From Helianthus annuus (Eukaryota > Streptophyta > Magnoliopsida > Asterales > Asteraceae), in NCBI RefSeq assembly GCF_002127325.2, contig NC_035449.2, forward strand, positions 145,651,946 through 145,715,945: 64,000 bases of DNA. Reading direction: 5' to 3'. Within the stretch, counting starts at the first letter, position 1. Each line of letters opens with the position of its first letter. A model generated the notes under the pieces. The model did not search any database. It was not told where the DNA came from and saw nothing but the letters and a program-made list of their open reading frames with translations. The position numbers and the translations under genes are program-made. Positions 44,307 to 55,939 of the stretch are shown here, one piece after another.

Positions 44307-46677
44307 CACCCCAGGGAAACCAGTAAACGATACAACTTAACTAGCTTCCTCAGTAACCGCATGCTAAATTTCGGGACGAAATTTCTTTCAAGTTGGGGAT
44401 AATGTGACAACCCGTAACTTCAGGTTATTGCCTTAACCTAGCGTAGTTAATTTTGTCATGCAATCAGTTAGCATTGTTGGAATTATGTGTTACTTTACGA
44501 ATGATTTGACAAATACATGAACTTGATGATGAAACTGTAAATTGTATGTGTTGTGCGTGTATTATGTAATAGATAATACTTAGGGGTGTTTAGTGTTAAT
44601 AATGAAGATAAAAAAAAACTCCCAACCCTAATCATTCTCACCAATTCCAATCATACGGCAGTGAAAGTTCTCTAATCATTTAGGGTTTCACCAATCTCTA
44701 AACTCTTGATCTTTGATCTTTCAATCATTCCAGAGCAAACCCCGCGTCAAATCTAAGGTAATGTTTACATCATACGTTGTTATTCTTATCCAATTGATCT
44801 CATGCAAACCCTAGTTCTCCAAACAATGATTCCGTGATTAGTTGATCTTTTAGATTGTTTGTAAGATGATTTGTAATTGTCTGATGATTTGCCTGTGATT
44901 AGGATCAATCCACATGCTAGAATAGTTAAACTTTTGGTTGATTCGTATGAAAGAATAGGGTTTTGATGGTACTGAATTATTGTAACTGTTGCATCAGAAC
45001 CATAATTTGGCTTGTTGATTCGTAGTGTTGTTGTTTGGGGTTAACAGTCAGGGCATTGTGAAGTTACAAGTCTGAGTTTTGTAAATATGAATGGTCTGAG
45101 TTTTATAAATGATAAATGGTCCGAGTTTTGTGATAGGCTTGGTTCAAGTTTTGTGAGGAGGATTTTGGTCCGAATTTTGTAACATGAACATGGTCTGATT
45201 TTTATAAGGGTAATGCATGGTCCGACTTTTGTAGGAGAAAACATGGTCCGAATTTGTATAAAGCTCCTTGGGTCTGAGTTTTATGAATATGAATGGTCCG
45301 AGTTTTATGATGAAGACTTGATCCGAGTTTTGTATGATGATATTGGTCCGAGTTTTGTATGATGTTATTGGTCCGAGTTTTGTATAATGGTTTGGTCCGA
45401 GTTTTAAGAGGTGGTGCTTGGTCCGAACTTTGTTATTGATGTATGGTCCGAATTTTTATAAGCAATGTGTGGTCTGAGTTTTATTAATGCTTATATAGCC
45501 CGAGTTTGTTAATGTTTGAAAGGTCCAAGTTTAATAATATTCAGAACTTGAATCAGGTTAAATGTTGGATGAAAAACACTTATCCTGCCACTGTATATTA
45601 TTGTATGTTACTATGTTACTGTATGTACTGTATGTTACTGTATGAATGTGCAATCTATGTCATGTCAATCTGTACACAATTATCACACGGAACACTGTTG
45701 TTTGGACACCAAGGAATTGTAAACCTTATTTGAACGCAAACACTTAAATTGAGTTTATGTGCAATATACCTTAGGTCGCGTGTAACGGACCTAACCATTA
45801 ATTAACACTAGAAGCATACTTAACATACCGAGCAAACCAAGGTGAGTTTACACTCTTACCAAGGCATGGGATTCCCGGTGGGTAGGGAATGGGCTTGAAG
45901 GAAAAGGATTGATGAATTATTTGGATTACACTGTTACTAGACTATCTACCATCGTCCTCGGTTGCGAAGGACCCTTATGTAAAACCTACGTAATACTTGT
46001 GCTTACTACTGTTCTCAGGGTTCGAGGGACACTTACGTAAAACCTACGTAAACTCATACATACCACTATCCTAGGGTTATGAAGGACACTTACGTAAAAC
46101 CTACGTAAACCCCCGCGTACCACTGTCCTCGGGTTAAGAAGGACAGTTACGTAAACCCTACGTAAACCTCGTACGTACTACTATTCTCGGGTTAAGAAGA
46201 ACACTTATGGTTACCCCTAGTCTAGTACATATCACATGGGAAGCCCCCACTAACTGAACATACTCTCATGGGAAGCCCCCACTAAATGAACATACAATTG
46301 ACTTATTTATTAATGCATGGTGATGCAACGAACTTACTTTCTGTGAACTCGCTCAAGTAGTTGTTGACTTTCTGTTACATGCCTTGCAGGACCATAGGTA
46401 CTTTTGGAGCTTGCACGGGAGGAGCAGTCGTTGTGGGCACGGATTGTGGATGTTATGATGAAAACATTAAGACTCTTTAAACTTAACACTTGTGTTGGAT
46501 TTTCATACTATGCTTCCGCTACTTAAACTATGTTTTGAAATGAACACCAATTGTATTGTGATGGATTACATTTACTTTTACTTATTATTTACATGTTCAA
46601 TATAATTGGTGGCTTGATCCTGGTCAGTCACGCTCCCAAGCGGTGATACTCCGCGGGTGGATTTTGGGGTTGTGACA
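44302..46677 (+). repeat. E3 3' LTR (2376 bp)
   Basis: Same start (TGTGACACCCC) and end (TTGTGACA) as 7815-10174, with scattered substitutions (roughly 2% by eye) and a 17-bp segment near 45840 missing from the 5' copy. It is followed by the target duplication TTTGC at 46678-46682. The arrays of GTCCGAGTTT words and ACGT units are repeated here. Confidence 0.9.
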
Positions 46678-46732
46678 TTTGCTTTTGGAGCTTTTACACC
46701 ATCAGTGGTTGTGAAATCCATTGGTTTGAAGT
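46678..46732 (-). pseudogene. E2 gag, 50-bp island between E3 and E6
   Basis: The only piece of E2 left between two insertions. It begins with the E3 target duplication TTTGC (46678-46682) and ends with the E6 target duplication GAAGT (46728-46732). On the minus strand it is open in the E2 gag frame and links the two outer gag parts without a gap. This small piece is the key to the order of events: both E3 and E6 entered the same gag gene. Confidence 0.9.
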
Positions 46733-47479
46733 TGTGACAACTCAAATTTCCAAGATTTCTATTTCGCATTTATTGCACGTTCTTGTATTGTTTAGCTGTT
46801 TATTTGCACAATTAATTGCTATGAAATTGTATACGTTTTGATGCGATGAATCGTATTGTGTGATTGTGCATGGTTGTTTGTTTATTGTGAAAGACTTGGT
46901 AAATATATGAACTTGGTGGCGAAATTGTGGAATTGTTATGAGATGGTGTAATTGTGTAAAATAAAGTAATTCAGGGTGTATTGAGCAATTAGTGAAAAGT
47001 TAATTATACTTAACCCTAATCCTTCACTAAATCACACACACAAAAATCCAAGCACGTAGTTCACAATTCTCTGGCAATCATCACCACCATCATTGGCACA
47101 AGGCATTCATCACTTTCGATTTCTCTATTTCTCTAGAATCATTCAAGGTAATTGCTTATCGATTATTGTAATACTTGTAAACCTAATTGATTGCTTGATT
47201 ATTATCCATTCTTGATTCTTGATTGTGTGTTCATGAAAACCCTAGTTCTTCATTTAACGTTTTGCGATTCTGGATTTGATTATGATGATAATGATATTGA
47301 GTAGTCGTTTAATCGTTGCCTGGTAATAAGAGAATGCATGATTAGTTGAGTAATTAGATTGATGCTAGACTGATGCAATGAAAGTAGGGTTTTCACGATT
47401 TCTTGAACAATAGAAAACGTAACTGATGTGATGCAAAGAACGAATGATTGAATTGTTTCTCTGAGTTATGTGAAGCCAT

Positions 47480-48020
47480 GTAATTTTCTGAGTTTCATAT
47501 AAATTATAGTCCGAGAATTATAAATGTGTTATCATGACCGAGGTTATAAAATGGAAGGGGGTCTGAGTTTCTTGACCCTCCCCATGACCGAGTTTCTTAA
47601 ATGAAAACATGTGACCGAGTTTACGAAATATCACTTAGTCCGACTTACATAAACATCACCCTTGGTCCGAGTTTAATAACCACCAGGTTGTCCGAGTTTG
47701 GTCTTGATAAGTGGTCCGAGTATATATGATAAGTGAGAAGGTCCGATTTTGTTTAAAAGGGTTTTATGGCCGAGTTTAATGGATGGGTGAGATGTCCGAG
47801 TTTGTTTGAAATCATCACAAGGTCCGATCTTATGCACTCAATATGGTCCGAGTTTGAAAGGGGCAGCCCCCTCTCTTGTCCGACCTTGTGAGGGTCATCT
47901 ACCCGAGTTTCTTGGCCCAAACCCGTCCGAGTTTATTATATGGAATTGGGGTCAGAGTTTTTGAAAAAAAACACTTAAGGTCCGAATTTTTGTGGCTTTG
48001 TGATGTTGGTCCGAATTTCA
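47480..48020 (+). repeat. GTCCGAGTTT degenerate array in the E6 LTR
   Basis: About twenty occurrences of GTCCGAGTTT, GACCGAGTTT or GTCCGAATTT, irregularly spaced by about 20-35 bp. The surroundings do not align unit by unit with the E3 array, which suggests the word is kept while the sequence between turns over. The 3' LTR copy is at about 54033-54573. Confidence 0.7.
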
Positions 48021-48660
48021 TATTCTTGATTGATTTTCTTTGATGAACTTTGTTTAAATGTGTTAACTTACAATAGGAGCCTGACTTTCTTGAAATGCAT
48101 GCACTAAGCTGAATTATCTCTACAATGATACTTAGTATGACTTTTGTGGATGTTGTAATAGTCTGAGATACTCATGGTGTCAACAATACTGAATTCAAAA
48201 CCCTATGTGGCCCGATATAGCATTGTATGTCACTGTATGCTTACTGTATGATTCTGCGTACATATACGACTGTATGCTATTGAATGGTACTGCATGATCC
48301 TATAGTTATGAACAACCCTTATTATATCATTCTGTACACAACCTTCACACAGATCACAACTATTTAGACATCACTGACTGTAAACCCTACTTGAATGTAA
48401 CGCTTACATCGAATTATGTGCAATGTATCCTAGGGCGTGTGTAACGGACTTAGACAGTTAATTAATCCTAGAAGCAATAACATACCGAGCAAACCAAGGT
48501 GAGTTCACACCCTTACTAAGGCATGGGATTCCCGGGGCTTGGGAATGGGTTTTAAAGGAATAAGGTTGATTAGATTCGTGCTGACACTATTACTAGACTA
48601 CCATTCCATCGTCCTCGGTTGTGCAGGACACATACGTGCAATCTACGTACACATATACTT

Positions 48661-48870
48661 ACTACTATCCTCGGTTGTGAAGGATACTTATACATACTAC
48701 TATCCTCGGTTGTGAAGGATACTTATACATACTACTATCCTCGGTTGTGAAGGATACTTATGCATACTACTATCCTCGGTTGTGAAGGATACTTATACAT
48801 ATTACTATCCTCGGTTGTGAAGGATACTTATACTTAATTACTATCCTCGGATGTGAAGGATACTCACGTA
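48661..48870 (+). repeat. 35-bp tandem repeat in the E6 LTR
   Basis: Units beginning ACTACTATCCTCGGTTGTGA start at 48661, 48696, 48731 and so on, a period of 35 bp, about six in all. Each contains TATCCTCGG and GAAGGATA, an imperfect inverted repeat. The 3' LTR copy is at 55214-55423. Outer units have CACGTA or TACGTG cores. Confidence 0.85.
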
Positions 48871-49389
48871 AGACCTACGTGAACTTATACTTACTACTGT
48901 TCTCGGATTGTGAAGAACACATATGGTTACGAATAGTCTAGTGGTTATACAACATGGGATGCCCCCACAAATAGAACGTACTAACGGCCCAGTAGAGCCA
49001 CCTGTTACAAACGAACTTACTATTACGCATTTACTTTCTGTGAACTCGCTCAACTAGTTGTTGATCCTCTGTTACATGCCTTGCAGGTCGTTAGGTATAA
49101 GGAGCTTGCACATGAAGGAGCAGGTCGTTGTGGGCTTGGATCGTGATTATCCTGTCAAACACTTTTGATTATTTGATACTTATTTACGATGGGTTTTTAT
49201 TAATACGCTTCCGCTACGCAATGATATTTTACTTATGTTTTGGAAACACCCTTCATATGGAATTGGTTTGGTTTATGTTGCAATCACCTTTACTTTATAC
49301 AATGTTCTATATGATTGGTGGCTTGATCCTGGTCAGTCACGCTCCCAAGCGGTGATACTCCGCAGGTGGATTTTGGGGGTGTGACAGAT

Positions 49390-49402
49390 TGGTATCAGAG
49401 CC
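49390..49402 (+). promoter_or_regulatory. E6 primer binding site (initiator tRNA-Met)
   Basis: TGGTATCAGAGCC three bases after the LTR end, as in E3. Confidence 0.9.
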
Positions 49403-49709
49403 ATTGGTTATAGAGAACTTGGTTTTAATATGGGAAAACGTTTTTATTAAAACAAGACTATAACCAGAACAGTGCTCTCAACGATCCACAACGACGCTTC
49501 GCTCCACGTGCAAGACTCGACATCCTAGATAATAAGGTTTATGTTTATTACCTGCTTGCTAGAACTGCATAGAACTTTGCTCGTAGTATGCTTACCTTAC
49601 TCTTGCTCACTACTTGTTATTGCTTAAGAACACCTATGTGCTTACACTCTTCTGTCATCGCACTATTCGCGAACCTTTCTCACCTATGTTGCCTTTGATG
49701 TGAAGATCA

Positions 49710-50932
49710 ATGGCCGGACGTATCAACATGACACAAGCCCAGCTAGAGGCTCTCGTTCAAGCTCAAGTTGTTGCGGCACTTGCAGCTGCTCAAGCAGGTC
49801 AACACGCGCAGCAGCCTGTCTGCACTTTCAAGAATTTCATGGATTGTCGCCCTAGCACGTTCAGTGGCACTGAAGGAGCGGTTGGACTCCTCCACTGGTT
49901 TGGGAAGCTAGAGTCAGTATTCGAAATGTGTGAATGCCCTGAGGCTCGCAGGGTCAAGTACGCTACTGTTACGTTGGAAGGAATCGCGCTAACCTGGTGG
50001 AACGCGCAAGTTCAGATATTAGGGCTGGCAGCTGCTCACGCCACCCCTGGAACGAATCCAAAGAACGCATTAAAAGGGAATACTGCACGCGTGATGACAT
50101 CCACAAGTTGGAAGTGGAGCTTTACCATTTGAAAATGACGGGGTCAGAAATTGAAGCTTATACGAAACGGTCGAACGAACTGGCCATCTTGTGTTCAACC
50201 ATGGTGGACCCTCCAAGCAAGCGTATCGAATTGTACCTCAAGGGTCTAGCCTCAGAGATTCAGAGCCATGCTGCATCGGCTAACCTCGACAATATCCAAG
50301 ACATTCAGCGTCTTGCTCATCGCCTCACGAATCAGGCAGTGGAACAGAACAGGCTGCCTAGTTGTATCAGCGCTATTACTACCGCTACCACTTCTGCTAC
50401 TCCCGCTACTCCTAGTAACAACAAGCGGAAATGGGATGGGTATTCCAGCAAGGGATCGGTTTCTATTCAGTCTCAGCAACGCAAGACAAATGACTACCAG
50501 AATTCGAGTCAGCAATCATCTGGCAGTCAGGAGCAGGGTGGATATCGGGGAATTCACCCACTGTGTAATAAGTGCAACAGACACCACAGCGGAAGATGTC
50601 GCAGGGAACGTTGTCAAAGATGGCTCAAGATGGGTCATGAGGCTAAGGATTGTAGAAGCTCGCGGCCAGCAAATCAGAACCAGCAACTCCCACCGCCAGC
50701 TCCACAAAACCAGCAGCAGCAACCACAGCGTGGAAACCGGGGATGTTTCCAGTGTGGGGCAGAAGGTCATTACAAACGCGATTGTCCTCAGTTGAATCAG
50801 AATCAGAACCACGACAATAACCAGGGCAACGGGAACAACAACAACAACGGGGGAAACAACAACAACAATGGCAACGAGGCAAGAGGTCCAGTTTTCGTGT
50901 TAGGACGAGGAGACGCAATGAACGACATTTGA
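49710..50932 (+). pseudogene. E6 gag
   Basis: ATG at 49710 (MAGRINMTQAQLEAL). The N-terminal part is continuous here, without the 98-bp insertion of E3. A one-base loss near 50048 shifts the frame; the remainder is open at 49997-50932. The capsid-like domain, the histidine-cysteine cluster (CNKCNRHHSGRC, then CQRWLKMGHEAKDC with one cysteine replaced by tryptophan) and the second knuckle CFQCGAEGHYKRDC are all visible. It ends with an asparagine/glycine-rich tail and the VLGRGDAMND motif just before the deletion junction. Confidence 0.9.
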
Positions 50933-51090
50933 ACTTATAACTTATTTTGGGTTTTCATTATTATGTTTCCGCTACTCAAACAAAGTTTGGTTTGAACATC
51001 AATTGTATTGGGTTTTATGAATTATTTTAACTACTATACTTTATGTTTGATATGATGGATGGTTTGATATTATTGAGCGCACCTGCCGTA
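50933..51090 (+). other. LTR-like patch replacing protease and reverse transcriptase in E6
   Basis: About 160 bp that match neither gag nor pol. They resemble the last part of the LTRs of this family (compare TATGTTTCCGCTACTCAAAC here with TGTGCTTCCGCTACTTAAAC near 10004, and the following TTTGAACATCAATTGTATTG with the E3 LTR near 10035). At about 51091 the sequence returns to pol, at the GYYRR motif after the thumb. About 1.4 kb of pol is therefore missing. Confidence 0.7.
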
Positions 51091-53209
51091 TAATACTTGA
51101 GTTTGGCGGGTTACTACAGACGGCTTATCAAAGATTTCTCAAAGATTGCTCAGCCACTTACACTGCTGACACAGAAAGGTGTTACCTACCGTTAGGGAGA
51201 TTCCCAGGAAACCGCTTTTCAGTACTTAAAGGATAGGCTTTGCAGCGCACCTATTCTCTCATTACCAGAGGGCACGGATGATTTTGTAGTCTATTGTGAC
51301 GCATCGATACAGGGTCTTGGTTGTGTATTGATGCAGCGTGATAAAGTTATTGCCTACGCTTCGCGGCAACTCAAGATTCATGAACGGAACTACACGACGC
51401 ACGATTTAGAGCTGGGAGCTGTTGTTTTCGCGCTTAAGATATGGCGACACTACCTGTACGGTACCAGGTGCACGATTTACACCGATCACAGGAGTCTCGA
51501 GCATATTCTTAAGCAGAAGGGTTTGAACATGCGTCAACGGAGATGGGTTGAACTACTGAACGACTACGAATGCGCCAGCAAGTATCATCCAGGCAAGGCC
51601 AATGTTGTGGCCGACGCCCTCAGTCGAAAGGACACCCTACCTAAGCGCATGCGAGCGCTACAGCTTACTATTCAGTCCAGTCTTCCTGCACAGATACAAG
51701 CTGCTCAGATAGAAGCATTGAAACCCGAAAACGTCAAGGCTGAAGCCTTACGCGGCTCAAGGAAACGAATGGAACAAAAGGAAGACGGCGCCTACTATGT
51801 AACGGGGCGTATTTGGGTCCCACTTTATGGCGGTTTACGAGAACTTGTGATGGACGAAGCGCACAAGTCTCGCTACTCGATACACCCAGGGTCGGATAAA
51901 ATGTACCACGATATCAAAACAACATACTGGTGGCCAAGTATGAAGGCCCACATCGCCACCTATGTTGGCAAGTGCTTGACCTGTGCGAGAGTCAAGGTTG
52001 AATATCAGAAACCCGCAGGTCTACTGCAACAACCTAAGATACCTCAATGGAAATGGGAAGAAATTTCCATGGATTTCGTTACAGGCCTACCTAGATCTCA
52101 GTGTGGGAACGATACAATATGGGTAATCGTGGATCGACTCACCAAGTCTGCACACTTCCTAGCTATAAAGGAAACGGATAAGTTCTCCACTCTCGCAGAC
52201 ATCTATCTTAAAGAAGTTGTTGCGAGGCACGGGGTGCCCATTTCCATCATTTCGGATCGGGATGCACGATTCACGTCAGAGCTATGGCAAGCGATGCACA
52301 AATCTTTCGGCTCACGATTTGGGCATGAGCACAGCATATCATCCTCAGACGGATGGGCAGTCTGAGCGAACGATCCAGACTCTTGAAGACATGCTTCGGG
52401 CATGTGTTATCGATTTCGGCAACGGCTGGGAAAAACACCTCCCTTTGGTGGAGTTTTCGTACAATAACAGTTACCACACCAGCATTCAAGCCGCTCCATT
52501 CGAGGCATTGTACGGACGTAAATGCCGGTCACCTCTCTGTTGGGTAGAGGTGGAGGATAGTCAGATTACAGGTCCAGAGATTGTAGTGGACGCCACAGAA
52601 AAGATTGCACAGATACGACAACGCATGGCGGCAGCACGCGACCGTCAGAAAGCCTACGCGGATAAGCGTAAGAGGCCATTGGAATTTCAGGTCGGGGACC
52701 GGGTTTTACTTAAAGTCTCACCCTGGAAGGGTGTGGTTCGATTTGGTAAACGAGGCAAACTCAATCCACGGTATGTTGGACCGTTCGAAATCACTGAAAG
52801 AATAGGCCCAGTAGCCTACAGACTGAACCTACCAGCTGAACTCGGTGCAGTTCACAATGTATTTCACGTGTCGAATCTGAAGAAGTGCCTGTCAGATGAG
52901 ACCCTCATAGTTCCTTTTAAGGAACTCACTATCGATGAGCGGTTGCAGTTCGTCGAGGAACCAGTTGAAATCACGGACCGGGATGTTAAGGTCCTCAAAC
53001 ACAAGAGAATCCCTCTTGTTCGAGTTCGTTGGAACTCCCGACGTCGCCCAGAGTACACCTGGGAACGCGAAGACCAAATGAAAGAAAAGTACCCCCAGTT
53101 ATTCGAAACCAATGCATCCACTACTGAGGCTGAAGCTACTACTACTGAATTTCGGGACGAAATTCCAAATCAACGGGGGGATGATGTGACACCCCAGGAA
53201 AACCAGTGA
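51091..53209 (+). pseudogene. E6 pol remainder: RNase H, integrase, chromodomain-like end
   Basis: Begins inside the thumb. A TAG in place of a tryptophan codon lies near 51193. RNase H is well preserved ([40 protein letters not shown]), then the integrase zinc finger ([32 protein letters not shown]) and core (MDFVTGLPR, SDRDARF). An extra base near 52317 shifts the frame between the second and third catalytic residues; the rest, with the glutamate in DGQSERT, is open at about 52325-53209. It ends with [20 protein letters not shown]. Confidence 0.9.
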
Positions 53210-53285
53210 ACAATACAGCTTACCTAGCTTCCTCAGTGAGTGCGTACCAAATTTCGGGACGAAATTTCTTTTAAGTTGGGGATAA
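53147..53285 (+). promoter_or_regulatory. E6 duplicated hairpin and polypurine module
   Basis: Two modules stand in tandem. The first has the stem GAATTTCG-GGA-CGAAATTC (53147-53165), a purine run CGGGGGGATGA (to 53184) and TGTGACACCCC at 53185. The second has AAATTTCG-GGA-CGAAATTT (53249-53267), the run AGTTGGGGATAA (53274-53285) and TGTGACAACTC at 53286. The target duplication shows that E6 used the second, whereas E3 used the first. Confidence 0.8.
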
Positions 53286-55939
53286 TGTGACAACTCAAAT
53301 TTCCAAGATTTCTATTTCGCATTTATTGCACGTTCTTGTATTGTTTAGCTGTTTATTTGCACAATTAATTGCTATGAAATTGTATACATTTTGATGCGAT
53401 GAATCGTATTGTGTGATTGTGCATGGTTGTTTGTTTATTGTGAAAGACTTGGTAAATATATGAACTTGGTGGCGAAATTGTGGAATTGTTATGAGATGGT
53501 GTAATTGTGTAAAATAAAGTAATTCAGGGTGTATTGAGCAATTAGTGAAAAGTTAATTATACTTAACCCTAATCCTTCACTAAATCACACACACAAAAAT
53601 CCAAGCACGTAGTTCACAATTCTCTGGCAATCATCACCACCATCATTGGCACAAGGCATTCATCACTTTCGATTTCTCTATTTCTCTAGAATCATTCAAG
53701 GTAATTGCTTATCGATTATTGTAATACTTGTAAACCTAATTGATTGCTTGATTATTATCCATTCTTGATTCTTGATTGTGTGTTCATGAAAACCCTAGTT
53801 CTTCATTTAACGTTTTGCGATTCTGGATTTGATTATGATGATAATGATATTGAGTAGTCGTTTAATCGTTGCCTGGTAATAAGAGAATGCATGATTAGTT
53901 GAGTAATTAGATTGATGCTAGACTGATGCAATGAAAGTAGGGTTTTCACGATTTCTTGAACAATAGAAAACGTAACTGATGTGATGCAAAGAACGAATGA
54001 TTGAATTGTTTCTCTGAGTTATGTGAAGCCATGTAATTGTCTGAGTTTCATATAAATTATAGTCCGAGAATTATAAATGTGTTATCATGACCGAGGTTAT
54101 AAAATGGAAGGGGGTCCGAGTTTCTTGACCCTCCCCATGACCGAGTTTCTTAAATGAAAACATGTGACCGAGTTTAAGAAATATCACTTAGTCCGACTTA
54201 CATAAATATCACCCTTGGTCCGAGTTTAATAACCACCAGGTTGTCCGAGTTTGGTCTTGATAAGTGGTCCGAGTATATATGATAAGTGAGAAGGTCCGAT
54301 TTTGTTTAAAAGGGTTTTATGGCCGAGTTTAATGGATGGGTGAGATGTCCGAGTTTGTTTGAAATCATCACAAGGTCCGATCTTATGCACTCAATATGGT
54401 CCGAGTTTGAAAGGGGCAGCCCCCTCTCTTGTCCGACCTTGTGAGGGTCATCTACCCGAGTTTCTTGGCCCAAACCCGTCCGAGTTTATTATATGGAATT
54501 GGGGTCAGAGTTTTTGAAAAAAAACACTTAAGGTCCGAATTTTTGTGGCTTTGTGATGTTGGTCCGAATTTCATATTCTTGATTAATTTTCTTTGATGAA
54601 CTTTGTTTAAATGTGTTAACTTACAATAGGAGCCTGACTTTCTTGAAATGCATGCACTAAGCTGAATTATCTCTACAATGATACTTAGTATGACTTTTGT
54701 GGATGTTGTAATAGTCTGAGATACTCATGGTGTCAACAATACTGAATTCAAAACCCTATGTGGCCCGATATAGCATTGTATGTCACTATATGCTTACTGT
54801 ATGATTCTGCGTACATATACGACTGTATGCTATTGAATGGTACTGCATGATCCTATAGTTATGAACAACCCTTATTATATCATTCTGTACACAACCTTCA
54901 CACAGATCACAACTATTTAGACATCACCGACTGTAAACCCTACTTGAATGTAACGCTTACATCGAATTATGTGCAATGTATCCTAGGGCGTGTGTAACGG
55001 ACTTAGACAGTTAATTAATCCTAGAAGCAATAACATACCGAGCAAACCAAGGTGAGTTCACACCCTTACTAAGGCATGGGATTCCCGGGGCTTGGGAATG
55101 GGTTTTAAAGGAATAAGGTTGATTAGATTCGTGCTGACACTATTACTAGACTACCATTCCATCGTCCTCGGTTGTGCAGGACACATACGTGCAATCTACG
55201 TACACGTATACTTACTACTATCCTCGGTTGTGAAGGATACTTATACATACTACTATCCTCGGTTGTGAAGGATACTTATACATACTACTATCCTCGGTTG
55301 TGAAGGATACTTATGCATACTACTATCCTCGGTTGTGAAGGATACTTATACATATTACTATCCTCGGTTGTGAAGGATACTTATACTTAATTACTATCCT
55401 CGGATGTGAAGGATACTCACGTAAGACCTACGTGAACTTATACTTACTACTGTTCTCGGATTGTGAAGAACACATATGGTTACGAATAGTCTAGTGGTTA
55501 TACAACATGGGATGCCCCCACAAATAGAACGTACTAACGGCCCAGTAGAGCCACCTGTTACAAACGAACTTACTATTACGCATTTACTTTCTGTGAACTC
55601 GCTCAACTAGTTGTTGATCCTCTGTTACATGCCTTGCAGGTCGTTAGGTATAAGGAGCTTGCACATGAAGGAGCAGGTCGTTGTGGGCTTGGATCGTGAT
55701 TATCCTGTTAAACACTTTTGGTTATTTGATACTTATTTACGATGGGTTTTTATTAATACGCTTCCGCTACGCAATGATATTTTACTTATGTTTTGGAAAC
55801 ACCCTTCATATGGAATTGGTTTGGTTTATGTTGCAATCACCTTTACTTTATACAATGTTCTATATGATTGGTGGCTTGATCCTGGTCAGTCACGCTCCCA
55901 AGCGGTGATACTCCGCAGGTGGATTTTGGGGGTGTGACA
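53286..55939 (+). repeat. E6 3' LTR (2654 bp)
   Basis: Nearly identical to 46733-49386, with the same arrays. It ends GGGTGTGACA and is followed by the target duplication GAAGT, then the E2 gag. Confidence 0.95.

Larger units (their letters stand above)
7815..46677 (+). mobile_element. E3: Gypsy chromovirus (Tekay-like), split by E4
   Basis: A complete Ty3/Gypsy element by structure: LTRs 7815-10174 and 44302-46677, target duplication TTTGC at 7810-7814 and 46678-46682, primer binding site, gag, protease, reverse transcriptase, RNase H, then E4 (13767-42891), then integrase and a chromodomain-like segment. Its own length without E4 is about 9.7 kb. Stops at 11553, 12912, near 43185, near 43563 and near 44079 make it defective. 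Many are explained by C-to-T or G-to-A changes in CGA, CAG or TGG codons, as expected from deamination of methylated cytosine. LTR divergence by eye is about 2%. Confidence 0.9.
47148..49086 (+). other. Putative leader intron inside the E6 5' LTR
   Basis: Donor AAG/GTAATTGC and acceptor TTACATGCCTTGCAG/GTCG correspond in position and sequence to those of E3 although most of the intervening sequence differs. The 1939-bp span contains both repeat arrays of this LTR. Conservation of the ends against a diverged middle supports, but does not prove, splicing. Confidence 0.45.
46733..49386 (+). repeat. E6 5' LTR (2654 bp)
   Basis: Begins TGTGACAACTC and ends GGGTGTGACA. The last few hundred bases are close to the E3 LTR, the rest only loosely. 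It contains a donor at 47148 (TTCAAGGTAATTG), a GTCCGAGTTT array (47480-48020), a 35-bp tandem array (48661-48870) and an acceptor at 49086. Confidence 0.95.
46733..55939 (+). mobile_element. E6: deleted chromovirus, sibling of E3
   Basis: LTRs 46733-49386 and 53286-55939, both exactly 2654 bp, with about eleven differences by eye (0.4%). The target duplication GAAGT is at 46728-46732 and 55940-55944. The internal region is only 3.9 kb: gag, a patch of LTR-like sequence in place of protease and most of reverse transcriptase, then RNase H, integrase and chromodomain-like end. Frame changes in gag and integrase and a TAG in the RNase H lead-in add to the damage. Gag and pol are close to those of E3. 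Confidence 0.95.

Noticed and set aside
48661..48870. Regular short repeats resembling a CRISPR array
   Set aside because: Units are contiguous 35-bp tandem copies without unique spacers, inside a plant LTR.
50933..51090. An intron between gag and pol in E6
   Set aside because: The sequence resembles the LTR end of the family, and about 1.4 kb of pol is missing at the same place, so a deletion with a patch fits better.
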